Shown: positions 7,564 through 16,425, counted from the stretch's first letter. The stretch: 55,348 nucleotides of DNA from an uncultured Lachnospiraceae bacterium (GCA_910577645.1 CAJTOL010000020.1:1-55348); one strand, 5' to 3'. Notes: generated by a model from the sequence alone, not told the origin. Translations and numbers: made by a program.

Positions 7564-10263
7564 GTGTTAAGAAAGTGGTTTGAAATAATCTTTGACCACA
7601 GGATTGGTTTGAGGGAACGTATGTTCCGTGTAGTCACAGGAATTTGTATGGTTGCATTGGTGATTATACTGCCTATGGGAAAGAGCCTTGTAAATTTGCT
7701 GCTTTTGGCAGCTGGTCTTGTCTCTATGGCAATGATTGTTAGGATCACTATTCAAAAAGAATGTATTCACACAGGAGCCACAATTATTACCATACTGCTT
7801 CTCATACTTTTTCCGATTAGTTTCTTTTCGGCAGGCGGATTTTATAGTGGAATGCCGGAATGGTTTGTGCTTTGCTTCATTTATATCAGTATTACTCTGG
7901 AGGGAAGGCGAAAGATAGGCTTTTTCCTGTTGTGTACAGTAGAGACGTTGCTCTGTTATTATACTGCCTATTATTTTCCGGAATTTGTTTCGCGGAATAC
8001 CCAGGGAAGCTCTTTCTTTGACTCTGCTACCTCTGTGATACTGGTAGGAATGTTGACCAGCGTCCTGCTTTTGTTTGTTACCAGACTTTATGAGGAGGAG
8101 AATGAGCTTTCCAAGCAACAGAAAAAAGAGATAGAGGAGCTGAACAAGGCGGAAAATAATTTTTTCTCCAGCATGAGTCATGAGATTAGAACGCCGATCA
8201 ATACTATTATAGGATTAAATGAGATCATTCTGCGGGGAGATATTCCGGAGGATGTTGCGGAAAATGCAAGGAGTATCCAGGGAGCCAGCAAGATGCTGCT
8301 TACCCTTATTAACGATATTCTGGATCTGTCCAAAATTAAATCAAAGAAGATGGAGATTATAAACACTTCTTATGAGACAGGGGCGCTCTTTTCGGAAATT
8401 GTGAATATGATCTGGATCAAGGCCCGGGAAAAGGGGCTGGAATTTCGGCTTCATGTAGATTCGTCAATTCCAAGTATGCTCTGTGGCGATGAGGTACGTA
8501 TTAAACAGATTCTTATTAATCTCCTGAATAATGCAGTCAAATATACCAGCGAGGGCGCTATTACCCTTTCCATCCGATGTGAACGTGTAGGGCTTAATAA
8601 GGTACGGGTTTGGTATACTGTGGAGGACACCGGGCAAGGGGTAAAAAAAGAGAATATTCCATATATTTTTAATGCTTTTAAACGGGTGGATGAAGAGAAA
8701 AACCGCCATATTGAAGGGACTGGCCTGGGACTCAGCATTGTTCATCAGCTGGTAGAACTGATGGGAGGGGAAATCAGCGTCAACAGTGTTTATACCAAAG
8801 GATCCGTTTTCCTTGTTATGCTGGAACAAGAGATTGTGGATGACAAAGAACTGGGGAAATTTACATTGGATTCCCGTGTAAGACCTCGGGAGGGAGAGCA
8901 ATACAGACAGAGTTTTGAGGCGCCGGAAGCTCATATACTGGTGGTGGATGATAATGAGATGAATCTGATGGTAGTGAGAAAGTTGCTTTCTGCTACAAAG
9001 ATTCAGTTGGATACAGTGCTAAGCGGAGCAGAATGTTTAAGAAAGACCCAGATTCAGCACTATGACGCTATTTTGATGGATCATCTGATGCCGGAAATGG
9101 ATGGGATACAGTGCCTTCATGCGATCCGTACACAGCCGGGAGGATTGTGTCAGGATGTGCCGGTAATTGCGCTGACTGCCAATGCGGGAAGCGACAACCA
9201 GCTTCTCTACCGGAAGGAAGGATTTAGTGGCTATCTGGCAAAGCCGGTCAGCGGAGCCCTGCTGGAAGCGGCTGTTTTAAGCATTCTTCCAAAAGAGCTG
9301 GTAAGGCTTAGCGAAGAGGCTATTCAGTCCGAGATTGGAAAGGATATCCTGATCTTTGAGCAGGCTCAAAGAACCTTCCTTATGGTTACAACAGATAGCG
9401 TATGCGATCTTCCCGAATCTTTGAAAAAAGAGTTTGGTATTTCTGTCTGTCCATACTACGTCTATACAGATGAAGGGCGTTTTCTGGATGAGATAGAGCT
9501 GAAAGCAGACGAGCTCCTGTCTCATATAGCAGAAGGAAAAACCGGCTTTTCTGCGCCCCCCAGTGTGGAGGACTATGAGAGATTTTTTGCGGAAAGACTT
9601 ACTGAGGCTCAGAATGTGATTCATATTACTATGGCAAAGCATGCCAGCCAGGGATATTTTAATGCTCTTGAGGCTGCCAAATCTTTTGAAAACGTTACGG
9701 TGTTGGATTCCGGTCATCTTTCCAGCAGTATGGGTCTGATAGTGTTGTATGCTGCCTACATGGCGGAAAATCATGTCGCAAGGACGGACATTGTGAGGAG
9801 CGTAAAAAAGCTGAGACGCTATATTTCTTCCGCTTTCATTATTGACAGCACTCATATGATGTGCCAGTCAGGACGAATATCCAAAAAGATTCAGATTCTT
9901 TGCGATGCACTGTTGCTTCACCCGGTGATTACGCTTCATAACAGCAAGATGGTTGTGGGAGGAATGGGAATGGGCAATTTTGAACATGTAGCGAGGCGTT
10001 ATGTTCGAAGGGTGCTTATGAATGTAAGAAATATTGATCGGAGTATTCTGTTTATTACGTATGCTGGAATGGATACCAAGAGCCTCCAGTATATACAGGA
10101 GCTGGTGCGGCAGTATTGTCCTTTTGAAAGGGTTTATCTGCAGAAGGCATCTTCTGCCATTGCCAGCAATTGCGGCCCTGGTTCTTTTGGGCTGCTGTTT
10201 ATCAAAAAAAATGACATTGTGCTTTCTTTTTCTGACGCTTCGAAGCCGGAAGCAGCAGGCTAA
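7564..10263 (+). CDS. Hybrid histidine kinase-receiver fused to a DegV domain
   Basis: The 899-residue protein has about five or six membrane helices at 20-175 and a short coiled coil. HisKA has His206 in FSSMSHEIRTPIN. The ATPase domain (about 300-425) has LLNNAVKY, DTGQG and GTGLGLS; a receiver (about 455-575) has Asp506 in LMDHLMPEMDG. A complete DegV-type domain (about 604-885) follows, recognisable by TTDSVCDLPESL, SAPPSVEDYERFF, VLDSGHLSSSMG and MCQSGRIS. DegV proteins bind fatty acids. Here the usual SSxLSGTY loop reads AKHASQGY, so ligand contacts may differ (inference from the family consensus). Start is GTG 7564, 7 bases after GGAGGAG. There is no Hpt domain; the upstream kinase supplies one. 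The fusion implies lipid-responsive control of signalling. Confidence 0.92.
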   Translation: MLRKWFEIIFDHRIGLRERMFRVVTGICMVALVIILPMGKSLVNLLLLAAGLVSMAMIVRITIQKECIHTGATIITILLLILFPISFFSAGGFYSGMPEWFVLCFIYISITLEGRRKIGFFLLCTVETLLCYYTAYYFPEFVSRNTQGSSFFDSATSVILVGMLTSVLLLFVTRLYEEENELSKQQKKEIEELNKAENNFFSSMSHEIRTPINTIIGLNEIILRGDIPEDVAENARSIQGASKMLLTLINDILDLSKIKSKKMEIINTSYETGALFSEIVNMIWIKAREKGLEFRLHVDSSIPSMLCGDEVRIKQILINLLNNAVKYTSEGAITLSIRCERVGLNKVRVWYTVEDTGQGVKKENIPYIFNAFKRVDEEKNRHIEGTGLGLSIVHQLVELMGGEISVNSVYTKGSVFLVMLEQEIVDDKELGKFTLDSRVRPREGEQYRQSFEAPEAHILVVDDNEMNLMVVRKLLSATKIQLDTVLSGAECLRKTQIQHYDAILMDHLMPEMDGIQCLHAIRTQPGGLCQDVPVIALTANAGSDNQLLYRKEGFSGYLAKPVSGALLEAAVLSILPKELVRLSEEAIQSEIGKDILIFEQAQRTFLMVTTDSVCDLPESLKKEFGISVCPYYVYTDEGRFLDEIELKADELLSHIAEGKTGFSAPPSVEDYERFFAERLTEAQNVIHITMAKHASQGYFNALEAAKSFENVTVLDSGHLSSSMGLIVLYAAYMAENHVARTDIVRSVKKLRRYISSAFIIDSTHMMCQSGRISKKIQILCDALLLHPVITLHNSKMVVGGMGMGNFEHVARRYVRRVLMNVRNIDRSILFITYAGMDTKSLQYIQELVRQYCPFERVYLQKASSAIASNCGPGSFGLLFIKKNDIVLSFSDASKPEAAG

Positions 10264-10284
10264 CATAGAAATGGAAAATCAGGC

Positions 10285-11283
10285 ATGAACTATATTGTAT
10301 TTGATTTAGAGTGGAATCAAAGCCCGGGGGGAAAAGAAGGCTCTGTTATAGGGTTCCCTTTTGAGATCATTGAGATCGGGGCAATAAAACTTAATGATAA
10401 ATTAGAACAGATAGATACCTTCCATCAGTTTGTAAGGCCTAAGGTATATAAAAAGCTCCATTACAAAATATTAGAAGTAACCCACATGGAGCTGGAGGTA
10501 TTAAATCGGGAGGGACGGCCCTTCCCCCAAGTGGTAAAAAGTTTTTTAGACTGGTGCGGAGATGTAAAAAATGATGTGCGCTTTTGTACCTGGGGGTCTA
10601 TGGATTTGACAGAGCTGCAGCGGAATATGGATTTCTATTATTTGGAGAATCCATTTCCAATGCCTCTTTTATACTATGATGTACAGAAACTGTATAAGCT
10701 GTTAAGAGGCGGGGAGACGGTTCTTTCCCTGGATCAGGCGGTAGAGGAAATGGGAATTCAAGAAGAAAGACCTTTCCATCAGGCTTTAGATGACGCTTAC
10801 TACACCGGAAAGATAATGGGGCAGATGGAGTTTGAAAAGGTCAGGGAATTCCTTTCCATGGACTATTATCAGCTTCCCCAAAAGAAAGAAGAGGAAGTAT
10901 ATTTAACATTTCCAAGTTATAATAAGTATGTTTCCCGGATATTTGAGACCAAAGAGGATGCTTTGCAGGATAAATCTGTAAGTGATATTATCTGTCCTCA
11001 GTGCGGCAGGACTCTAAGGAAAAAGATCCGTTGGTTTTCTGTAAACCAAAAGTTGGATTTGGGCCTGGGAACTTGTCCGGAGCACGGCTATGTCCGGGGA
11101 AAGATTCGGATAAAGAAGGCAGAAGGCGGCGAGCTTTATGTAGTAAAAACCACAAAATTTGTGGGTGAAGAAGCTTTAGAGGAAATGAACAGCCGCCGCC
11201 AGGAGGTAAAGAAAAAACGTCTGGAGCGAAACAAGGCAAAGCGTCAGGCGCAGAAGAGGAAACCAGGGAATGCCATAAAGTGA
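10285..11283 (+). CDS. DEDDh-family 3'-5' exonuclease with C-terminal zinc-ribbon-like part
   Basis: The 332-residue protein has an exonuclease fold at 1-185: the Exo I motif is IVFDLEWNQ (Asp7, Glu9), and the Exo III motif HQALDDA supplies His165 and Asp170. These are the metal-binding and catalytic residues of the DnaQ/RNase T superfamily. The C-terminal part has CPQCG (about 235) and CPEHG (about 267), a probable zinc-binding site, then a very basic tail (KKKRLERNKAKRQAQKRK) suited to nucleic-acid binding. It starts 21 bases after the DegV-fused kinase and probably shares its transcript; a functional link is not evident. Substrate (RNA or DNA) cannot be read from the sequence. Confidence 0.85.
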   Translation: MNYIVFDLEWNQSPGGKEGSVIGFPFEIIEIGAIKLNDKLEQIDTFHQFVRPKVYKKLHYKILEVTHMELEVLNREGRPFPQVVKSFLDWCGDVKNDVRFCTWGSMDLTELQRNMDFYYLENPFPMPLLYYDVQKLYKLLRGGETVLSLDQAVEEMGIQEERPFHQALDDAYYTGKIMGQMEFEKVREFLSMDYYQLPQKKEEEVYLTFPSYNKYVSRIFETKEDALQDKSVSDIICPQCGRTLRKKIRWFSVNQKLDLGLGTCPEHGYVRGKIRIKKAEGGELYVVKTTKFVGEEALEEMNSRRQEVKKKRLERNKAKRQAQKRKPGNAIK

Positions 11284-11298
11284 AATAAAGAGGGTGCT

Positions 11299-11395
11299 GT
11301 AAAACAAAACCAGGGACTTTCTATTAGCAGATGTACTCAAGATGCGGACGTCTGCTAATAGAAAGTCCCTTTATTTTGCGGCATTCCCTGTTTTC
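11299..11395. terminator. Intergenic repeat copy 1; bidirectional terminator hairpin
   Basis: A perfect 19-bp stem (11313-11331 with 11351-11369, arm GGGACTTTCTATTAGCAGA) has a 19-base loop, between convergent genes ending at 11283 and 11411. T-rich DNA follows the stem on both strands. The right flank TTTATTTTGCGGCATTCCCTG recurs near 34.18 kb and, inverted, near 15.70 kb, so this belongs to a repeat family. Confidence 0.85.
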
Positions 11396-11410
11396 GTGTA
11401 TCAAAGTATA

Positions 11411-12124
11411 CTATTCTATCTGACTTTCCTGCATCCGATATCCCACTCCGATTTCAGTAAAAATATATTGAGGCTCTGCCGGATTTACCTCCAGCTTTCG
11501 GCGGATATGGGCCATGTTTACCCGAAGGATCTGGTTGTTGTGGTCTGCATAAGGCCCCCAGATTTGATTGATGATATAGTCATATGTAAGAACTTTTCCG
11601 GAATAACGGGCCAGCAGGGTTACCAGTTTATACTCAATCTGAGTCAAATGGATGGTCTGGCCGTTGAGGGTTACCAGGCGTTTTTCATAATCAATGATTA
11701 GGCCGCCATATTGATAGGCCAAATTCGGCATTTTTCCAGAGCCGCTGGTCTGAAGATGATGATGGCGCAAGGCAGTACGAATGCGGGCCAAAAGCTCAGA
11801 GGTGCCAAAAGGCTTAGTAATATAATCATCTGCTCCCGCATCCAGAGCCGCTACTTTTTCTTTTTCCTGAGTTCTGGCGGAAATAACGATAATAGGGAGA
11901 ACCGACCATTCTCGAATCTGCTTGATGATATGCAGTCCGTCTATATCAGGAAGCCCCAGGTCTAAAAGAATTACATCCGGGCAATTAGAGGTGGCAAAAG
12001 ATAACCCTTCCTGGCCTGATGCAGCTGTGAAAACTTTGTAGCCGTTAGCATTTAAAGTAGTTTCAATAAAGCTTCGGATACTTTTTTCATCTTCAATAAT
12101 CAAAGCAGTTACTTTAGGTGTCAT
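11411..12124 (-). CDS. kdpE: KdpE-like response regulator
   Basis: The 237-residue OmpR-type regulator has a receiver with Asp55 in VILLDLGLPDIDG and Lys in TKPFGTSE, and a C-terminal winged helix (about 140-230) with ILRVNMAHIRRKLE and a GVGYRM end. The VILLDLGLPDIDG and RTALRHHH patterns are typical of KdpE. It follows the KdpD-like kinase by 7 bases. No kdpFABC genes are in the window, so regulation of another potassium or cell-envelope system is possible. Dimer and phosphorylation residues look intact. Confidence 0.85.
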   Translation of the reverse strand: MTPKVTALIIEDEKSIRSFIETTLNANGYKVFTAASGQEGLSFATSNCPDVILLDLGLPDIDGLHIIKQIREWSVLPIIVISARTQEKEKVAALDAGADDYITKPFGTSELLARIRTALRHHHLQTSGSGKMPNLAYQYGGLIIDYEKRLVTLNGQTIHLTQIEYKLVTLLARYSGKVLTYDYIINQIWGPYADHNNQILRVNMAHIRRKLEVNPAEPQYIFTEIGVGYRMQESQIE

Positions 12125-12131
12125 TGGTTTG

Positions 12132-13229
12132 TTATCCTCCTAAGGGCAGGTTAAACGTAATACGGGCGCCATCAGCTATATTAGAAGCCGTAATTTTTCC
12201 GTTGTGAGCGGAGATAATCGTTTTGCAGATGGAAAGTCCAATTCCCATACCTTTTCGGGAATCCGTACTTTGGCTGGTATAAGTCGCTCCGTCAAAAATA
12301 GTAGAAAGGCGATCTCCCGGAATTCCGGGGCCGTAATCAGAGACCTGGAACCAGGCCATATTATCTTGAATATAAGTATTTAAATGAATAGGCATATTGG
12401 AATTGCCATGATAAAAGGCGTTTTCCATCAGATTAATAAGAACCTGCTCAATCAATGTGGCATCCATGGGAATCATAATAAAATCATCCGGAACCTGAAC
12501 TTTTATAATGGCAGTGGGAATTCGCTTTTTCAGCCGCAGGACAGCCGCAGAGACGACTTCTTCCAATGGCTCCGGTATTTTTGTTACCTGAGTATTTCCG
12601 TCCCGGATGCGGGTAATGGAGAGAAGATTTTCGACCATGTTTAAGAGCCAGTTGGAATCATCAGAAATATTTTGAATCAGGGCAGACTTTTCGCTGTCTG
12701 ACAGGGTATCGGAATTTTCCAGATAAGTAGAGCTGGTGCCGATAATGCTGGTCAGAGGAGTCCGCAGATCGTGGGATATGGCCCGCAGAAGGTTGGCCCG
12801 CATCTTTTCCTTTTCGGCTTCCATCAGAAGCTTTTCCCGCTCATTTAATATAATAGACTGAGCCTTCATCCGGGTAGTGGCGGCGCTGGTAATGGTAGCT
12901 ACGGTCAACATACATAAAAAGGTAATAGGATACCCCCGCATATGGAAATTAAGCTCCATGTATGGATAGGTAAATACTAAATTTATGAAAACAGTACATA
13001 CAATAGAGGCGATAATACCGGGAACATAGCCATCCGTATATCGGGCGATCATCAACACACTTAAAATATAAAACATAGACACATTGATAAGAGAATCGCT
13101 AATATAAGAAAATACGGTGGCCACCGCAGTGGCCGCCACCAGAAATCCGGTACAAATCAGAAAATTGTTAATTATGATTTTCCGACGTGACATGATTTTC
13201 TTTGTAGAAACAGACTGGGACTGCTGCAA
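12132..13229 (-). CDS. KdpD-like sensor histidine kinase lacking the N-terminal KdpD/USP domains
   Basis: The 365-residue protein begins with a DUF4118 four-helix membrane region (about 20-115), as in the middle of KdpD. HisKA (His153 in RAISHDLRTPLTS) and an ATPase domain (NLMENAFYH, DYGPGIPG, GMGIGLS) follow. Full KdpD is about 900 residues with a KdpD domain and a universal-stress domain first; both are absent, so this is the short type common in Firmicutes. The start is TTG 13229, chosen because AGGAGG lies 7 bases upstream; ATG 13193 would cut the N-terminus without a ribosome site. It is 11 bases downstream of the dacF-like gene, so wall-enzyme and kinase are probably co-transcribed. 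Confidence 0.87.
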   Translation of the reverse strand: MQQSQSVSTKKIMSRRKIIINNFLICTGFLVAATAVATVFSYISDSLINVSMFYILSVLMIARYTDGYVPGIIASIVCTVFINLVFTYPYMELNFHMRGYPITFLCMLTVATITSAATTRMKAQSIILNEREKLLMEAEKEKMRANLLRAISHDLRTPLTSIIGTSSTYLENSDTLSDSEKSALIQNISDDSNWLLNMVENLLSITRIRDGNTQVTKIPEPLEEVVSAAVLRLKKRIPTAIIKVQVPDDFIMIPMDATLIEQVLINLMENAFYHGNSNMPIHLNTYIQDNMAWFQVSDYGPGIPGDRLSTIFDGATYTSQSTDSRKGMGIGLSICKTIISAHNGKITASNIADGARITFNLPLGG

Positions 13230-13240
13230 AAAAAAACCTC

Positions 13241-14869
13241 CTAATAAGATCTGCGCTTCATCTTCTGGTTTACAGGACGCTTCTTAACTGTGTAAGAGGA
13301 GCGCTTCCTTTCCTCCAAGATAATATCAAAGTCAGCCTGGGAATAACCGATATCCTTTAGTCTCTGTTCCCGGCGCTCCCGGCGGCGCTGCCGTTCTTGG
13401 AATTCCCGGTTTTCTATATGAAGTTTTAACGCGATTCCTGCGGCAGCAAGTCCGCCTAAAAGTAGGATTGTTCCCAGAGAAATCCAGACAGATGCCGGAA
13501 TTCTGGGCAGCTGGAACCCCTTTGCCGGAGGCTCTTCTGCCGGCTGGCTGTCTGATAAAAGCGCTTCTTTATCGGAAAGGCTGCTGGCATCCGGCAGAGG
13601 GAAGGCATCCCCTTCTGAGACCGCAGGGAGACCTTCAGGAGGAATGGTTTCCACAGGTACGTGAGCGCTGTCTGCCGTGGACATAGCCGCCAAGGCAGTG
13701 TAGTTCCTTCTGGCTTCAATTCCCTTGATAGTCAGATAGGCGGATCCGATGGCCCGATCATTATAAGAATACTGAATCCGTGCAATAGCATCCCCCGGGT
13801 CCGTCTCTTTCAGATTATAGTCCAAAACAGCCTGAGCGTCAGAAAGTTCGGCTCCTTTCGGCAGGGTAATGGAGCAGTGGTCATCCAGAGACAGCACCGA
13901 AATATCACTGGTAGTAAGGCCGGAAATCGTCATATCATTTTCAATAGAAGTATAGGTATGATCATAATCGGCAACCTTAATTGTCTGGAAGTTCTGAAAC
14001 CCGAAATCTAACATGCGCTTTGTATCAGAATAATGAACCTGAGACCCGTTGAGAACAACAGTAATCAGGGTCATATCATTCCGCGTGGCAGCAGTAACCA
14101 GAGTATTTCCTGCCAAAGAGGTGTATCCGGTTTTTCCCGCAAAAGCGCCTGGATAGTAGACAGGAGAGTTTTTCTTAAGCATCTGGTGATGGGCATAAAC
14201 CACATTGTGGGGATCTTCCGGATCCGGATACTGTTTGATAGGAGCATGCCTGTAATAAAGGGCGCTGTCAATCTCCACAAAGGTTTCGTTTTCCAAAGCA
14301 GCCTTCATAATCAAAGCCATATCGTAGGCGGAGGTATAGTGATTGGGATCATTAAGGCCGCTGGGGTTGGCAAAATGGCTGTCCTGGCAGCCCAGTTCTG
14401 CCGCCTTTGCGTTCATCATCTCCGCAAAAGCCTCCCTGGAACCGGCCACATGCTCGGCCAGAGCGTTGCCGCTTTCATTGGCAGATGCCAGCATCAGTCC
14501 GTACAAACAGTCTTCAACCGTAAGAACATCGCCAACAGATGCAGCCATATTACTGGAGTTTTCTTCCACATTAAAGACTGCATCATAAGAAAAGGTGACC
14601 ATTTCATCCAGATCACAGTTTTCGATTACAACTAAAGCTGTAAGAATCTTAGTAATACTGGCAGGAAAATAGGGCTCGTGAATATTTTTGCCAAAAAGAA
14701 CCGTGCCAGAATCCGCATCAATTACAATACCGCCTTCCGCTTCAATATAGATATTATCAGGCCAATCAGAAGCGGCATATGATGTGAAAGGAAAAAAAGC
14801 CAGGATTACTAAAACCCACAGAAGAACCCGGGAAATAATAGGGGCATAATATCTGTAAAGTTTTGTCAT
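13241..14869 (-). CDS. D-alanyl-D-alanine carboxypeptidase (DacF type, peptidase S11)
   Basis: The 542-residue exported enzyme trims the terminal D-Ala of peptidoglycan stem peptides. A signal/anchor helix at 12-31 is followed by the penicillin-binding motifs in order: SITK (Ser71 nucleophile, Lys74), SAN (129-131) and KTG (246-248). After the S11 catalytic and PBP5-like C-terminal domains comes a Pro/Ser/Glu linker and a second membrane helix (about 468-490), then a highly basic cytoplasmic tail of about 50 residues. The tail and C-terminal transmembrane helix are larger than in classical DacF and could let the enzyme contact cytoplasmic partners. It is first in the transcript with the KdpDE-like genes. 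Confidence 0.9.
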   Translation of the reverse strand: MTKLYRYYAPIISRVLLWVLVILAFFPFTSYAASDWPDNIYIEAEGGIVIDADSGTVLFGKNIHEPYFPASITKILTALVVIENCDLDEMVTFSYDAVFNVEENSSNMAASVGDVLTVEDCLYGLMLASANESGNALAEHVAGSREAFAEMMNAKAAELGCQDSHFANPSGLNDPNHYTSAYDMALIMKAALENETFVEIDSALYYRHAPIKQYPDPEDPHNVVYAHHQMLKKNSPVYYPGAFAGKTGYTSLAGNTLVTAATRNDMTLITVVLNGSQVHYSDTKRMLDFGFQNFQTIKVADYDHTYTSIENDMTISGLTTSDISVLSLDDHCSITLPKGAELSDAQAVLDYNLKETDPGDAIARIQYSYNDRAIGSAYLTIKGIEARRNYTALAAMSTADSAHVPVETIPPEGLPAVSEGDAFPLPDASSLSDKEALLSDSQPAEEPPAKGFQLPRIPASVWISLGTILLLGGLAAAGIALKLHIENREFQERQRRRERREQRLKDIGYSQADFDIILEERKRSSYTVKKRPVNQKMKRRSY

Positions 14870-14913
14870 AAATGATTAATCTCCATGTAACATTTACTTT
14901 TTTACAGTATAGG

Positions 14914-15633
14914 CTATTTTGCTCCACAAGTAAAGGTAGTTTTGCAGGATTTTCTCCATAAATACAGGCAAATTCCAAAAATCAGGGCAACAGACCCGCC
15001 GAAAACACCTAAAATTCGAAAAGCAGTATCCATAAAAAAGGGTTCCGGAACAATGTTTATCAGCATATCTGTAGCCGGATCCAGAATCCATAAATCATTA
15101 TCAAAAAAGATATGGTGGAAAATCACAAAGTATTTATTAAAATCCGTGGCAATAATTCCGCCTAAAGCCCCGGCAATAAGAAAAACTCCGCCCATTCCCA
15201 GACAGATAGCTTTGGGAAGGATTTCCAAAAGCTTTGCTTTGGTAAAAATCAGAAACGCCAGAGCAAGGAGAATTCCCAATACAGCGGCTCTGCGAATGAC
15301 AAGACCTCCTAAAAATAAGCCCCGCACATCCTCCATGTGGGCAATCTCCCTGGCATTAAAAAATTCCCGATATTCCCCGCCCATAGTGGTAAACACATGA
15401 AGATCCTCACGGTTGCCCCGGAGATAGGCCATCATCTCGTGGGTTACGGCAAGAAGATCGTCCATGGCCATTTCCGGCAGGTCATCTAAGACCTGATATT
15501 TGGTATATTCTTTTTCATAATAACCGGGAATCCAGTAGGCTACCGCTTCGATAGAAGTAATTAGCAGGATCGCCATCAGACAGACAGAACAGAGAAAGCC
15601 AGCCAGGCTGTGCAGCAGTTTCATAGATTTCAT
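14914..15633 (-). CDS. TIGR01906-family integral membrane protein
   Basis: The 239-residue protein has a membrane helix near the N-terminus (about 8-33), an external loop rich in charged residues containing TKYQVLDDLPEMAMDDLLAV and HMEDVRGLF, and three further helices (about 107-130, 138-162 and 205-228). This architecture and the EMAMDDLLAVTHEMMAYLRG segment are characteristic of TIGR01906, a Firmicutes membrane family of unknown function. It stands alone, 44 bases upstream of dacF-like with a promoter-like palindrome before it. Start ATG 15633 has GGAGG 9 bases upstream. Confidence 0.85.
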   Translation of the reverse strand: MKSMKLLHSLAGFLCSVCLMAILLITSIEAVAYWIPGYYEKEYTKYQVLDDLPEMAMDDLLAVTHEMMAYLRGNREDLHVFTTMGGEYREFFNAREIAHMEDVRGLFLGGLVIRRAAVLGILLALAFLIFTKAKLLEILPKAICLGMGGVFLIAGALGGIIATDFNKYFVIFHHIFFDNDLWILDPATDMLINIVPEPFFMDTAFRILGVFGGSVALIFGICLYLWRKSCKTTFTCGAK

Positions 15634-15669
15634 GGAATAAACCTCCAGTCATAAAAATAAAAGATAGTA

Positions 15670-15701
15670 ATTATTGTACAATAATGAAAAGAGTCCTTCA
15701 A
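15670..15701 (-). promoter_or_regulatory. Promoter with palindrome over the -10 box, upstream of the TIGR01906 gene
   Basis: On the minus strand TTGAAG (15701-15696), 17 bases, TACAAT (15678-15673). The -10 box lies inside a perfect 16-bp palindrome ATTATTGTACAATAAT (15670-15685), a layout suited to repression. The binding protein is unknown. Confidence 0.5.
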
Positions 15702-15779
15702 GGGAATGTGGCAAAATAAAACCAGACGGTCTTCTATTAGCGCCGTCCGCCAGCTCTGATAGAAGACCGTCTTATCTTA
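15699..15779. terminator. Intergenic repeat copy 2; terminator of the V-ATPase operon
   Basis: A perfect 14-bp stem AGACGGTCTTCTAT / complement (15724-15737 with 15759-15772) has a 21-base loop and begins just past the stop of the last V-ATPase gene. On the minus strand a T-rich tract GGTTTTATTTTG follows it. The flank CAAGGGAATGTGGCAAAAT is the inverted form of the right flank of copies 1 and 3. Confidence 0.85.
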
Positions 15780-16409
15780 CTTTGCTAAATTCCCCTTTTC
15801 CTGGGTTCGTTTAATCACCTTTAATCTGGTAAACTCTTCCCGCTCTTTCTCCTCCAGGGCATTGGAAATAGACTTGGTCAGCGCCTCGTAAGTGGGAATG
15901 GTAATATTTTTTAATGCGTTAGCCCGTTTCTGGGTCTTTTTAATATTGGAAGCCAGCCGGTAGGCGGAATTTTCCACCATAGACAGGCGGATGGTCAACT
16001 CCTTTACTTTCTCAAACTTTAGCCTGGCAATATCCAGACTTTCGCTGGTATTGTAAAAAGAGTAAGAAGGAGCCGGAGAACTTTCTTCATATTGAACCAA
16101 AGGTATTTCTGTTCCCATAATACTCCGGGTCTTAATCTTAACCGAATCCTCTATTGGAATGGACAGACTGATTTCCTGGACATAGTTAATACCCATATCA
16201 ATATTGGCTTTCTGGAGCGCCTGATAGGCTTCTGTAAAGGTAGCATCAATCTCCGACTGGATATCCTTAGCCTGGTCAATAAGCCCCATTAGTTCCCGGA
16301 CTAAAATATTACGTTTCTTGTCCATAAGGCCGTAGCCCTGACGGGCCAGGGCCAGGGAGTTTTTCGCCAGAATCAGGTTGCCTTTGGTGGGAAATGTATT
16401 GGGATTCAT
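15777..16409 (-). CDS. ntpD: V-type ATP synthase subunit D
   Basis: The 210-residue central-stalk subunit starts with NPNTFPTKGNLILAKNSLALARQGYGLMDKKRNILVREL, broken here only by description: the NPTKxxL and GLLDKKR-like signatures of subunit D are both present. Long N- and C-terminal helices form the rotating coiled coil that turns inside A3B3; a less conserved middle (about 75-125) is the globular part. It is the last gene of the operon, 17 bases after ntpB, with a terminator hairpin directly downstream. Length fits the family. Confidence 0.95.
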   Translation of the reverse strand: MNPNTFPTKGNLILAKNSLALARQGYGLMDKKRNILVRELMGLIDQAKDIQSEIDATFTEAYQALQKANIDMGINYVQEISLSIPIEDSVKIKTRSIMGTEIPLVQYEESSPAPSYSFYNTSESLDIARLKFEKVKELTIRLSMVENSAYRLASNIKKTQKRANALKNITIPTYEALTKSISNALEEKEREEFTRLKVIKRTQEKGNLAK

Positions 16410-16425
16410 AAGATTCCTCCTGTCG

